A stretch of DNA of 64,000 nt from JABWBD01 sp040768665 (GCA_040768665.1 JAXGMN010000031.1:62001-126000), one strand, 5' to 3'. Counted from the first letter of the stretch, positions 16,733 to 24,691 are shown. Numbers and translations are program-made. Notes: generated by a model not told the origin, from the letters alone.

Positions 16733-17006
16733 GGTCTTCCTCCTTACGAGTCTCCGGTCCCAACGAGCTCTCCAGCCGGCGGGCGGCCCCCAGCAGCAGA
16801 GCCCCTGTCAGGCCGGCGCCGATGGCCACTTCGGCCAGAGCGATGTCGGGCGCACTCAGCCGGGCCCAAGCCAGTGCGACCAGCAGGCTGAACGAGATGA
16901 ACAGCGAGACCGCCGTGAACAGCCGCCGCGTCGCCAGGCACTTCCAGGCGAGCCAGACGAGCATCAGGCTCAAGGTCGCGTCGAACGCCCACAGCAGGAC
17001 CGTCAT
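16587..17006 (-). CDS. DUF4040/MbhD-like subunit (MrpA C-terminal part)
   Basis: The first ~90 residues match the MbhD/DUF4040 module that forms part of MrpA in classical Mrp systems: three helices with APDIALAEVAIGAGLTGALLLGA. The frame continues another ~45 residues into the mrpB coding region. This 146-base overlap is much longer than the others in this operon, and the tail is not family-like. A frameshift near 16745, or a real but unconserved tail, are both possible. It starts with an ATGA overlap on mrpG. Its separate existence indicates a split-MrpA (Mbh/Mbx-like) organisation. Confidence 0.78.
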   Translation of the reverse strand: MTVLLWAFDATLSLMLVWLAWKCLATRRLFTAVSLFISFSLLVALAWARLSAPDIALAEVAIGAGLTGALLLGAARRLESSLGPETRKEEDHEDKRSAAAGNAGHVGCGRLDGDAQRNGGLERADAAGATGRSDGPLSG

Positions 17007-17311
17007 CGCTTCTCCCAGGCGGGGATCCCCAGGTCCCGCGCCGACTTGGCCACCAGGTTACACACCGTGGCGCTGGCAGCCAGGGCCAGGATCCACACCG
17101 AGAGTACCTTCAACGCCACCAGCCACGACGCCGATTGCATCGCCAGTCCGATGGCAACCAGCCCCAGTCCCAGGTTGTCGGCCTTCGTCAGGGCGTGCAA
17201 TCGGGTGTAAACGTCGGGAAAGCGGAGCAGGCCAACGGTGCCGGCCGCGAAGAAACCGATCCCCGCCAGACACAAAACGATCGCGATCCCGTCGGCAATT
17301 ACGGTCCACAT
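17003..17311 (-). CDS. mrpG: MrpG, antiporter subunit G
   Basis: This is a 102-residue membrane protein when started at the ATG at 17311 (MWTVIADGIAIV). An upstream in-frame ATG at 17359 would add a hydrophilic leader inside mrpF and is unlikely. The family signature GLLRFPDVYTRLHALTKADNLG is unmistakable MnhG/PhaG. It is one of three small subunits (E, F, G) needed for assembly of the antiporter. It sits 4 bases after mrpF and overlaps the DUF4040 gene as ATGA. Confidence 0.92.
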   Translation of the reverse strand: MWTVIADGIAIVLCLAGIGFFAAGTVGLLRFPDVYTRLHALTKADNLGLGLVAIGLAMQSASWLVALKVLSVWILALAASATVCNLVAKSARDLGIPAWEKR

Positions 17312-17315
17312 CGGC

Positions 17316-17588
17316 TCACTCCTCCCGGCGGCCTGCGGGGTCGCCGGCCATCCGGACAAAGGCGGTTCCGGTGACGGCCGCCAGCCCGGCGAAAACCAGT
17401 GCCACGTCTCTCAGGGCCGCCGCGTCAAAGACCTCGGCCAGCAGCAACAGGATGGCAACGCCCGTGGTTCCGAACATCAGCACCGCCAACATGCGGTCTG
17501 CGGGCGTGGGCCCGCGAATCACGCGGACCATGCCGGCAGCCACCATCGCCAGGAGCACCACGGCCATTCCCAGAAGGATCGCGTTCAT
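17316..17588 (-). CDS. mrpF: MrpF, antiporter subunit F
   Basis: This is a 90-residue protein with three hydrophobic helices. MVRVIRGPTPADRMLAVLMFGT is the MnhF/PhaF signature, including the RGP..ADR stretch. The ATG at 17588 overlaps the mrpE stop as ATGA, which fixes the start although the frame is open much further upstream. Length and order are normal for Mrp operons. Confidence 0.92.
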   Translation of the reverse strand: MNAILLGMAVVLLAMVAAGMVRVIRGPTPADRMLAVLMFGTTGVAILLLLAEVFDAAALRDVALVFAGLAAVTGTAFVRMAGDPAGRREE

Positions 17589-18100
17589 GGGGAAATATCC
17601 AGTCCGTATAAGGCGGCCACTGCCAATTCCAGTTTCCGAAGTTGCTCTTCGAACGGTCCGCCGACGTTTAGGGCGTGTACGAGGATCCGGTCGGACTGGA
17701 AGTCGGCGGTGAGTGTTCCGGGCAACAGGCTCGTCGTGCTGGCGAAAAGCCATCGCGGGGTGCCCGGCGGCAACCGCATCGAATAGACGCAGAAGCCGGG
17801 CTTCAGCGGCAGGTCTCCCGGAGTCATCGCGCGGCGGGCCACGTCGGCGCCGGCGACCAATGAGCTTTTCAGGAAAAAGGCGACGAACCGGATCATTCCG
17901 ATCAACCGCCAGCGGAATTTCGGCAACGGCCTCAGCCAAAAGCTCATCACGACCGCAGCGAGAACCGCCGGGCCGCCAACGATCCAGGAGGCGGCCTCGC
18001 CCGAGGTCAGGCCGAGCCAGATGAGAGCGAACATCGCAATGCGGAGGGCCGCGTGGAGGATCTGCTCCAGGACTTCTTTCGGCGCTCGTTGTGCTGCCAC
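17585..18100 (-). CDS. mrpE: MrpE, antiporter subunit E
   Basis: This is a 171-residue protein when started at the GTG at 18100, which has GGAGGA 7 bases upstream. ATG starts further up would run through the palindrome at 18131-18201 and give a Pro/Arg-rich leader not found in the family. The MrpE features are two N-terminal helices (FALIWLGLTSG...), the basic loop PKFRW, and the conserved C-terminal domain STTSLLPGTLTADFQSDRILVHALNV. It is the first gene of the antiporter operon, so its promoter must lie between here and the stress-protein gene at 18285. Confidence 0.9.
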   Translation of the reverse strand: MAAQRAPKEVLEQILHAALRIAMFALIWLGLTSGEAASWIVGGPAVLAAVVMSFWLRPLPKFRWRLIGMIRFVAFFLKSSLVAGADVARRAMTPGDLPLKPGFCVYSMRLPPGTPRWLFASTTSLLPGTLTADFQSDRILVHALNVGGPFEEQLRKLELAVAALYGLDISP

Positions 18101-18130
18101 GGCTTCCTCCGCTCCCGCCCATGCAGGCAA

Positions 18131-18201
18131 CGCCCTCCGTGGCGTTCCGCGGAGGACGGGTGGTCGTCTTGCTTCCCTCATGCGGAACACCACGGAGGAC
18201 G
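18131..18201. repeat. Palindromic element upstream of mrpE
   Basis: Twenty-base arms at 18131-18150 and 18182-18201 are inverted copies with two T/C differences, built around CCTCCGTGGCGTTCCGC. A partial extra copy of GGAGGACG follows the left arm. The element lies in the 5' region of the Mrp operon, just before the mrpE start. It is a REP-like repeat and could affect the mRNA leader. Confidence 0.6.
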
Positions 18202-18284
18202 TTCCGTACAGCCTGTGTACCCTGGACGCCGAACGCATGCAGCGTCGATCCCCGGGCACTCATCACTCCCCCGACGCCTGGTCT

Positions 18285-19460
18285 CTAGGTCCAGGTCACG
18301 TTTCCCCGCCAGAGAGGATGACGCCCGCGGATGTCGGCCTCCACCTGCCTCCACCAGAGCGCTTCCACGATCTGTTTTGCCGTGTCGCTGCACTCTCGGG
18401 CGCGCTCGGAGTCGCCCAGCCGCTGGTAAGCCTCGGCGAGCCCCTCCCAGGCCGGCGCGTACACGCGATCGGTTTCAATGCAGTGCTGAAATTCCCGGCG
18501 GGCCTCTTCGGGCAGCCCCTTTTCCAGGAGTTCTTCGCCGAGTTTGAAGTGGGATCGGACATCGGCGATCTCCTCGTCGATCCGCAGCCGAATGGCGTTT
18601 TCCGCCTTGAAGCTAAGCAGAGAGCAAGGCATCGCACTGGCGACCCGGCCGGTCACGTGACCCAGCAGGATACGCGTGAACCCGGTCTTCGCCCCCGAAC
18701 CCATGACCAGCAGTTTCGCCGCGATTCTCTCGGCTGCGGCAAGGATTTCCGCCGGAGGATCTCCCAGCCGCACTTCCTTCTCCCAACGGACATTGTGGAA
18801 ATCGAATTGTCCCAAGAACGCCTCGAAACGACGCCGCTGGTCTTCCTCGTAGGCATTCTGCGCCTCCTGGCTGACTAGGCCGGAAAACGACCAGAACGTG
18901 GTTACCGGCTGAATCACCGTGAGCACCGTAAGCCTGGCGTCGAGATTCCTTGCCAAGTGGATGGCATTGCTCAACGCGCGGCGCGAAGGAGCGGAGAAGT
19001 CAACCGCGCAGACGATCGAATCCAGCGAGACCGGCTGCCCCGGCTTCACGACCCACACCGGTTTGGCCGAGTGGCGGAGGACTCGCTCCGCCGTGAGGCC
19101 CAGGGCCGATGGATCGTCACCGCCCGCGCTGCGGGCGATCACGATCACGTTGGCATCGCGCTCGTTGGCCTGGCGGAGAATGCCCTCGAAATCGCTGCCC
19201 TCCTCGACAATCGGCTCGGCCATCCTCACCCCTTCCCCCCGCAACTTCGAGGCAAGCTCGTTCAGTCGTTCGAGACTCCTCTCACGGGCCAGTCGCATGA
19301 CCAGCGCGGCATCCGAAAGCCCCTCCGGCGCCGGTGGAAGCACGTTCAACAGCAGCACCTCGGACTGAAACGTCCGGCCGAGCGCCGATGCGGTGGCCAG
19401 CACGTCGTCGACGCCGGTTTGGAAGTCGGTGGCGACAAGTATTGTTTGCATAAGTCTCAT
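18285..19460 (-). CDS. Tandem universal stress protein with C-terminal TPR region
   Basis: This is a 391-residue protein. The first UspA domain is at about 1-140 (MQTILVATDF... VIVIARSAGGDD). The second is at 145-290 (DSIVCAVDFSAPSRRALSNAIHLARN... LLVMGSGAKTGFTRILLGHVTGRVA), with a G-x2-G-x9-G-like ATP-binding loop. Residues 300-360 are tetratricopeptide-like helices (HFKLGEELLEKGLPEEARREFQHCIE). UspA proteins bind ATP and support survival under starvation or low oxygen. The TPR part suggests a protein partner. An alternative ATG at 19451 removes three residues. It is transcribed in the same direction as the Mrp operon, about 180 bases upstream of mrpE, and could share its transcript. Confidence 0.88.
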   Translation of the reverse strand: MRLMQTILVATDFQTGVDDVLATASALGRTFQSEVLLLNVLPPAPEGLSDAALVMRLARERSLERLNELASKLRGEGVRMAEPIVEEGSDFEGILRQANERDANVIVIARSAGGDDPSALGLTAERVLRHSAKPVWVVKPGQPVSLDSIVCAVDFSAPSRRALSNAIHLARNLDARLTVLTVIQPVTTFWSFSGLVSQEAQNAYEEDQRRRFEAFLGQFDFHNVRWEKEVRLGDPPAEILAAAERIAAKLLVMGSGAKTGFTRILLGHVTGRVASAMPCSLLSFKAENAIRLRIDEEIADVRSHFKLGEELLEKGLPEEARREFQHCIETDRVYAPAWEGLAEAYQRLGDSERARECSDTAKQIVEALWWRQVEADIRGRHPLWRGNVTWT

Positions 19461-20028
19461 GATGTTGCCTCCGCATCGCCCGGCCCTGCTGGCCCTGAAA
19501 GAGACAATGGATATTGGAGAAGAACCATGCGATTTTCTGCGTTTACCGACGCGGCTCCCTCAAATGGATTATAGACGATTTGATTCCGCGGGCAATTGAC
19601 CACCTTGTGCCGGACGTTGGCCGGTGGCGGCTGGGTGGTCTGATCAAGGAAAGGGACGGGCACCGCAAGAGTGGGTTGCCGGAGCGAATCGAGACGGTCT
19701 TGCGGATCCAGCCCCCCGCTTTTCATCACCCCAGGGGTCAGGGGCAATCCGCGCTTACGGCCGGCGGCCCAACACGTGGCGCGATAGCGGCGCGTCAGGC
19801 CGCCGCGCGAGTAGCTGGTAATGTCTTGACTGCGTACAATCGTCAATGACGGCAGCCACGTTCCACATCGGGGAGGCCGGCATCGAGATGCGCTGTGCCA
19901 CTTCGCGTGCCCTCGACGCAAGAAAGGGGGCAGTCCCGCCAGGGTGGGCATAAGCGGGCCCGATGTCGCGGCCTTCGTGGCAGCTTGCGCCGCGGCTTTT
20001 GAGTTAAGTCCCGAAAGGAGTTGGATAG
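19461..20028. other. Divergent intergenic region, no gene supported
   Basis: This 568-base gap lies between the divergent Usp-TPR and baeRF genes. Frames crossing it read as low-complexity Arg/Pro/Gly sequence. A TTGAC-N11-GTCAA dyad occurs at about 19827-19847 and could be an operator. No repeat family or RNA gene is recognised. Confidence 0.4.
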
Positions 20029-21177
20029 ATGGATTCCCTCACAGCTACCGAAGTAAAGCAATTGAGCGACGTCGCCGGCACGGAGTGCGTCTCGATCTTC
20101 CTGCCCACGCATCGTACCGGAACCCAAATGCAACAAGACCCGATCCGGCTGAAGAATCTGCTACGCGAGGCAGAGCGGCAGTTGGTTGAGGCAGGGTCGC
20201 CGGCGCCCGCGGCCAAGACCATGCTGGAGCCTGCTTACTCGCTCCTGGCGGAGGGCCACTTCTGGCAGCATCAAAGTGACGGACTGGCCATGTTTGCCGC
20301 TGCCGACCGGTTTCACTCCTATCGCGTGCCGATTCGTTTCGATGAACTTGCGATTGTGGCGAAGCGGTTTCATTTGAAGCCGCTTTTTCCGTTGCTCACC
20401 GGCGACGGACATTTCTTTGTCCTGGCCCTGAGCCAAAACGAGGTGAGGATGCTGGAAGCTACTCGATACAGCATTGACGAAATCGAGATTGAGCAACTTC
20501 CCTTGAATTTGAAAGAGGTTTTGGGGCAGGACGAACGGCAGCGGCTTCAATTCCACACCCGCTCCGGAGAACGCGAGGGTAAGCGTGCGGCCATGTTCCA
20601 CGGACATGGTCCCGGCCAAGAGTACACGAAGGAACAGTTGGAGAAGTTCTTCCGGAGAGTCGACGTTGCAGTGTGCGACTACTTGCAAGAGGATCGCGCA
20701 CCGCTCGTCTTGGCCGGCGTGGATTATTATTTCCCGGTCTACCGAGCCATCAGCCGATACGCCCAACTCGCGCGCGAAGGCGTTGCCGGAAGTCCCGACC
20801 GGTCGCGTCCCGAAGAGCTTCATGCCCTAGCCTGGCCACTGGTTGAACCCGTGTTTCGGCAAGCGCGCGAGACGGCTCTGGCTCGTTTCCGACAGCTTGC
20901 CGGTACGGGCCGCACGGCGACCGACATCGCCGAAATCCTTCCGGCGGTCAGCCATGGGCGTGTCGAAGTACTGTTCGTGGCTACGGACCGCCAGCAATGG
21001 GGTACGTTTGACGACCAAGGCCAAGAGGTGCTCCTCCACGAAACGTCGCACGGCCGCAACGAAGACCTGTTGGACCGCGCCGCGGTGAACACCTATCTGA
21101 ACGGCGGCGTCGTTTATGCCATGAAGTCGAGCGAACTGCCGGATGGAGTTCCGCTGGCGGCGGTTTACCGATACTAG
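20029..21177 (+). CDS. baeRF (bacterial eRF1-like) family protein
   Basis: This is a 382-residue soluble protein. The start VSIFLPTHRTGTQMQQDPIRLKNLLREAE is typical of bacterial archaeo-eukaryotic release-factor (baeRF) proteins. The later blocks FVLALSQNEVRMLEA, PLVLAGVDYYFPVYRAIS and VEVLFVATDRQQWGTF with the C-terminal AVNTYLNGGVVYAM fit the same group. These proteins resemble eRF1/Vms1 and are proposed to act on stalled ribosomes or in RNA metabolism; a biochemical role is not established. The His-rich turn FHGHGPGQE lies before the central domain. GAAAGGAG precedes the ATG. Location in a universal-stress-protein cluster supports a stress or dormancy role. Confidence 0.8.
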   Translation: MDSLTATEVKQLSDVAGTECVSIFLPTHRTGTQMQQDPIRLKNLLREAERQLVEAGSPAPAAKTMLEPAYSLLAEGHFWQHQSDGLAMFAAADRFHSYRVPIRFDELAIVAKRFHLKPLFPLLTGDGHFFVLALSQNEVRMLEATRYSIDEIEIEQLPLNLKEVLGQDERQRLQFHTRSGEREGKRAAMFHGHGPGQEYTKEQLEKFFRRVDVAVCDYLQEDRAPLVLAGVDYYFPVYRAISRYAQLAREGVAGSPDRSRPEELHALAWPLVEPVFRQARETALARFRQLAGTGRTATDIAEILPAVSHGRVEVLFVATDRQQWGTFDDQGQEVLLHETSHGRNEDLLDRAAVNTYLNGGVVYAMKSSELPDGVPLAAVYRY

Positions 21178-21262
21178 TCCGGATATTTGGCAAGCAGGAA
21201 GGCAGTCAAGACCTAGGGAATCCGGCAGGGAAAGATCTTTCCACGTCGAGCAGCCGCATGCG

Positions 21263-21382
21263 ATGTCCGGCGACGGCGTGAACGACGCCCCGGCGTTGAA
21301 ACGGGCCGACGTGGGCGTGGCGATGGGCGTCAAGGGCACCGAAGCGACGAAGGAAGTCGCCGAGATCGTACTGGCGGACGTA
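21263..21382 (+). pseudogene. Relic of a P-type cation ATPase (hinge/P-domain fragment)
   Basis: Forty codons read MSGDGVNDAPALKRADVGVAMG followed by VKGTEATKEVAEIVLADV. This is the nearly invariant TGDGVNDAPALK motif of P2-type (Ca2+, Na+/K+-type) ATPases with its downstream helix. Nothing before or after continues the family: no DKTGT, no membrane segments. It is a leftover of a gene deleted between the baeRF and usp genes. The GIKGTEATKE form points to a P2A-like pump, not the P1B type at 36837. Confidence 0.82.
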
Positions 21383-21419
21383 AGACAAGTTTCCGATATC
21401 AAACCCTTGGAGTATGATC

Positions 21420-21875
21420 ATGCTGCAGATTGGAACCATCCTCCACCCAACCGACTTCTCGCCCCGTTCAGCAGAAGCCTTTGAGATTGCATGTTCCCTT
21501 GCCCGCGATTACGGCGCGCGATTGATCGTGCTCAATGTCCTCGTCCCGCCGGTGGCCCCCTCCGGGACGGACGTCGCGATTCCGGCGTTTCCGTTGGAAG
21601 ATGAGAAACACGCTGCGCAAGAAAGGATGCGCCAGCTTCAGCCAGCGGTCGCAAATGTTCCCGTAGAGTATCAGGTGAAGGAGGGTGACCCGGCAGCGGT
21701 CATCCTGCAAGTTGCGGAGCAAGCCGGGTGCGACCTGATCGTGATGGGAACCCACGGGCGTACCGGCCTGGCGAGGCTACTCATGGGGAGCGTATCGGAG
21801 CAAGTGGTCCGCAAGGGGCCGTGTCCCGTGTTGACAATCAAGACGCCGCATCCCGATGAGCCACCCGCCGAATAA
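21420..21875 (+). CDS. Universal stress protein, single UspA domain
   Basis: This is a 151-residue protein from the ATG at 21420, which has GGAG at better spacing than the ATG at 21414. The UspA fold is complete. It has TILHPTDFSPRS at the start and the ATP-binding loop G-x2-G-x9-G-S in GTHGRTGLARLLMGSVSEQV. It should therefore bind ATP, like MJ0577 and Rv2623. It lies 27 bases before the FNT-family channel gene and may be co-transcribed with it. The fragment of a P-type ATPase just upstream suggests the original promoter region was lost or changed. Confidence 0.92.
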   Translation: MLQIGTILHPTDFSPRSAEAFEIACSLARDYGARLIVLNVLVPPVAPSGTDVAIPAFPLEDEKHAAQERMRQLQPAVANVPVEYQVKEGDPAAVILQVAEQAGCDLIVMGTHGRTGLARLLMGSVSEQVVRKGPCPVLTIKTPHPDEPPAE

Positions 21876-21902
21876 TCTGTTATCACTTCACTCACGACCG
21901 CC

Positions 21903-22778
21903 ATGATCACATCCGACGAACGGCCTGCCACGGCGCCGCCGGCTCCGACCATTACGCTCGACGCCTACTCGCCGGAGCAGATCGCGGAGCGCGTGGAACG
22001 CCAGGGCGTATACAAGAGCAGATTGCCGCCGTTCACCATGACGATGCTGGCGATCGTGGGAGGGGGATTCATTGGCCTCGGCGCGATGTTCCAAATCGCC
22101 GTCCTCGCCGATCCCGACCTGAACGCCGGATGGAGCCGCATGATCGGCGGTGTGGCATTTGCCACGGGCTACCTGATCGCCATGACCGCCGGCGCCGAAG
22201 TGTTCACCTCGAACAACCTCACTGTGATGAGTTGGGCAGCCCGCAAACTCAGCACCATGCGGCTCCTGCAGAGTTGGCTCGTCGTGCTGCTGGGCAACGC
22301 CGTGGGAGCCGGCGGACTGGCCCTGGTCATCGTTCTTTCCGGGCACATGGCCATGCACGAGGGAGCCGTGGGGCGGGTCGCAGTTCAGATCGCGGCGGCG
22401 AAGGGCTCGGAATCCTTCCTCTACGCCTTTTTCGGCGGGATTATCGGTAACCTGCTCATCTGCGTCGCCGTTTGGATCGCCATGGCGGGGCGATCGGTCA
22501 CGGACAAGTTTTTCGCGCCGCTTCTGCCGATTGCCGCCCTGTCGATCGGAGGCTTCGAGCACTGCGTGGGCAACATTTACTACATGTGCAGCGGCCTGCT
22601 CACCGTGGCTGTGCAGCCGGGGCTGTATCCAGACGGCAGCGCACTCGACACCTGGCGCGCCATGCACAACCTGTTTGCAGTCACCTGCGGAAACATCTTC
22701 GGCGGGGGAGTGATGGTCGCGTTGGTCTACCACGTGATCTATCGCCGCTTGGTCGAGCAATGGAGCGACCCGTCGTAG
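21903..22778 (+). CDS. Formate/nitrite transporter (FNT) family channel
   Basis: This is a 291-residue protein with six hydrophobic segments. Family features are the pore blocks GYLIAMTAGAEVFTSNNLTVM and FEHCVGNIYYMCSGLL, the latter carrying the central-pore histidine of FocA/NirC, and the final NIFGGGVMVALVYHVIY. FNT proteins form pentamers that pass formate, nitrite, acetate or hydrosulfide. Which ion is used cannot be read from sequence. The N-terminal ~40 residues are a soluble Pro/Ala-rich leader. It is probably in one transcript with the usp gene, which would link anion traffic to anaerobic or stress survival. Confidence 0.9.
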   Translation: MITSDERPATAPPAPTITLDAYSPEQIAERVERQGVYKSRLPPFTMTMLAIVGGGFIGLGAMFQIAVLADPDLNAGWSRMIGGVAFATGYLIAMTAGAEVFTSNNLTVMSWAARKLSTMRLLQSWLVVLLGNAVGAGGLALVIVLSGHMAMHEGAVGRVAVQIAAAKGSESFLYAFFGGIIGNLLICVAVWIAMAGRSVTDKFFAPLLPIAALSIGGFEHCVGNIYYMCSGLLTVAVQPGLYPDGSALDTWRAMHNLFAVTCGNIFGGGVMVALVYHVIYRRLVEQWSDPS

Positions 22779-22934
22779 AGAGGCCGCGGGATGAATCGCC
22801 GTTCACGCCTCCTTAGCCTCCAGTAGTTGCTGAGGTGGCCGGCCTTGGCGTCGCCCAGCAGGAAGATCGTCTTCGACTTTTTGGAGAGCGGGTTTTCCAC
22901 GACGGAATACCCCGGCCGGTCGCCTTACGATCTG

Positions 22935-23774
22935 TCACATCCCAACAAAGAGAGGGCAATCTGCATTCCGGATAATATGCAGCATTGTAGTTTCACGAAG
23001 AATCTTCGCAAGCCAACTGTCCGCACTGGAGCCTAACACCACCATGTCCGCGTCCCATTCGGCAGCCTCAGCCAGGATTTCCTCTTTCGGATCTCCCGGC
23101 CGATACCGGGTCTCCGGCTCGTAACCGTGAGCCCGGCAGTAAACGACCGCATCGGTCAACATCGGTTTCGCCTGATCCTCCGGATGGCCGCAAACGAGAA
23201 TCCGCAGCATCGCGCTTGGCCAAAGTCGAAAACGCATAAACTGCTGCATCGATTCGGCAGATTGCACGGAACCGCTGTAGGCCACCAGCACGCGGCGAAC
23301 TGGGCGGACCCGATTGGAGACCGCGATCAGGGGTCGCACGCCTCCCTCAATCAACTCCCGAAGGAACCTTGCCGGTTCCACGTCGGAGTCACCGAGGATC
23401 TTGTACTCAAACATGCTTCTCAGTCCGAATACGGCCAAGTCGTGGTAGCGAGCATATTCGATCATCAGGTGGAACGGGCTCCCTTGCTCGCGATAGATCG
23501 TGATGGGCACGCCCTGATCACTGCAGTGCTGCTTCAGCACGTCAAGCGAGTCTTCAATTTGTTCCCGAGTGACCTCGAGACGATCTTCGCACAAATCCGC
23601 CATCGCGACGGCGCTCTCCAACGGAACGCGCCCAACGCGACAGATGCGGCTCTCATCAAGCACGGTCACGGCCGTCAGGCTCGCACCGCTCCGTCGTGCG
23701 ATCTCGACGGCGAACTGAATGGCGACACCGGAGAACGGCGTGCCGCCAATTCCCAGCAGAATTCGACGGATCAT
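22935..23774 (-). CDS. Tandem universal stress protein
   Basis: This is a 279-residue protein with two UspA-like halves: MIRRILLGIGGTPFSGVAIQFAVEIARR (1-140) and RRVLVAYSGSVQSAESMQQFM (160-279). The second half ends in DMVVLGSSADSWLAKILRETTMLHIIRNADCPLFVGM, where the usual G-x2-G loop is degenerate, so ATP binding is doubtful. The ATGA overlap with the upstream CsrA-type gene shows coupled expression. Downstream, 22779-22934 holds a short unassigned minus-strand reading (SKKSKTIFLLGDAKAG) that may be a gene remnant. Confidence 0.85.
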   Translation of the reverse strand: MIRRILLGIGGTPFSGVAIQFAVEIARRSGASLTAVTVLDESRICRVGRVPLESAVAMADLCEDRLEVTREQIEDSLDVLKQHCSDQGVPITIYREQGSPFHLMIEYARYHDLAVFGLRSMFEYKILGDSDVEPARFLRELIEGGVRPLIAVSNRVRPVRRVLVAYSGSVQSAESMQQFMRFRLWPSAMLRILVCGHPEDQAKPMLTDAVVYCRAHGYEPETRYRPGDPKEEILAEAAEWDADMVVLGSSADSWLAKILRETTMLHIIRNADCPLFVGM

Positions 23775-24202
23775 GACTCACACCTCCTTCTGACCTCAAT
23801 ATCGACCTTCAGTTGTTCGGGGCGGTCCGAGCGTGATGCGTTGAGCACCTCCATGGCAGCGGAATATGCCAACTGGCGGTCATAGTGCGACCTGGAATAG
23901 CCCTGCACGATCACCTGTCCCTCCAAGGTCTCGATGCGCAAGGAGCTAATTCGATCGCGGGTTCGCAGGCGAATCCGACGCTCCAGGCGTTGCGCGAAAT
24001 CAGTGCGACTGCCATTCGCGTGCGACGCCGAAGGACCAGGTTCGGCTGTCTGCTCCAGTATCTCCCGGCGATGCACGGGGACATCGAACGGCGCCGATAT
24101 CCCCAGGCGGACTCTCTTCCCGCCTACGGCCACGACGCCGATCGTCACGCCATGCTTGGGCAGTACGATTTCTTCCCCTGTCTTGCGGCTAAAAACGAGC
24201 AT
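23771..24202 (-). CDS. csrA: CsrA-like RNA-binding protein fused to a BON-like domain
   Basis: This is a 143-residue protein. Residues 1-52 are a full CsrA/RsmA domain: MLVFSRKTGEEIVLPKHGVT, VRLGISAPFDVPVHRREI, including the conserved VHR arginine used for GGA binding. Residues ~75-143 form a second domain (ISSLRIETLEGQVIVQGYSR, SHYDRQLAYSAAMEVLNA) that resembles the BON-like module of planctomycetes, normally found in membrane or periplasmic proteins. CsrA is usually ~60-75 residues without such an extension. CsrA regulates translation of mRNAs with GGA hairpins. GGAGAAGGAG precedes the ATG. It follows the receiver gene by 33 bases and overlaps the usp gene, forming a three-gene stress operon. 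Confidence 0.82.
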   Translation of the reverse strand: MLVFSRKTGEEIVLPKHGVTIGVVAVGGKRVRLGISAPFDVPVHRREILEQTAEPGPSASHANGSRTDFAQRLERRIRLRTRDRISSLRIETLEGQVIVQGYSRSHYDRQLAYSAAMEVLNASRSDRPEQLKVDIEVRRRCES

Positions 24203-24235
24203 CGTTGCTACTCCTTCTCCATGTGACTTGGTCTC

Positions 24236-24691
24236 TTAACGGCTCTGGGCCTGTGCGCCTTCCTCCGTTGTGGGCCAATCTCCCACGTGCGGCATCCGAG
24301 GCGGCAATCCCGAGCGAAAAACGTCGTTGGCTTCGCGGTTAGACAGAAGCCTGACGACCGTCCGTTTTAACTCACCCAGATCCTCGCTTTTCTCGACGCA
24401 GGCGTTCGCAAACCGACTCCGTGAGTCAGTAACACAATCCTCGTCGTTGGCCGTGAAGAAGATGATCGGGATGGCCGGGTCGATGGCCTTGATCCGCTCC
24501 ACGGCTTCGAGGCCGCCCGCTCTGGGCATACAGATGTCCAGAATCGCCAGGTCGGGATGTTCCTCCTGTACCAAGCGAACGGCTTCTCGTCCGTCTCGTG
24601 CAACGATCACCCGGTAGCCTTCTTCCTCCAATTCGTGCTTGCAGAACTCGCGTATGTTCTTCCTGTCATCAGCGAACAGAAGCGTATTCAT
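24236..24691 (-). CDS. Single-domain response regulator
   Basis: This is a 151-residue protein. The receiver at 1-118 has the acidic pair (LLFADDRKN), phospho-acceptor Asp in PDLAILDICMPRAGG, Thr in IFFTAND, and the K position in VEKSEDL. The ~30-residue tail (FRSGLPPRMPHVGDWPTTEEGAQ) has no domain. There is no output domain, so it acts by protein contact or as a phosphate relay. Its first half resembles the truncated receiver at 10594. It is the first gene of the receiver-CsrA-Usp operon. Confidence 0.9.
   Translation of the reverse strand: MNTLLFADDRKNIREFCKHELEEEGYRVIVARDGREAVRLVQEEHPDLAILDICMPRAGGLEAVERIKAIDPAIPIIFFTANDEDCVTDSRSRFANACVEKSEDLGELKRTVVRLLSNREANDVFRSGLPPRMPHVGDWPTTEEGAQAQSR

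Noticed and set aside
10746..18100. Respiratory complex I or an Mbh hydrogenase
   Set aside because: There are no NuoB/C/D/I-type or hydrogenase subunits; MrpE, F and G identify a stand-alone antiporter.
19457..19951. A 164-codon minus-strand ORF upstream of the Usp-TPR gene
   Set aside because: It reads as low-complexity Arg/Pro/Gly sequence. The resemblance of one stretch to transposase tails was too short to support.
22812..22934. A short coding-like segment (SKKSKTIFLLGDAKAG) on the minus strand
   Set aside because: It looks like protein sequence but is too short to assign to any family and has no start, so I list it only as a possible remnant.
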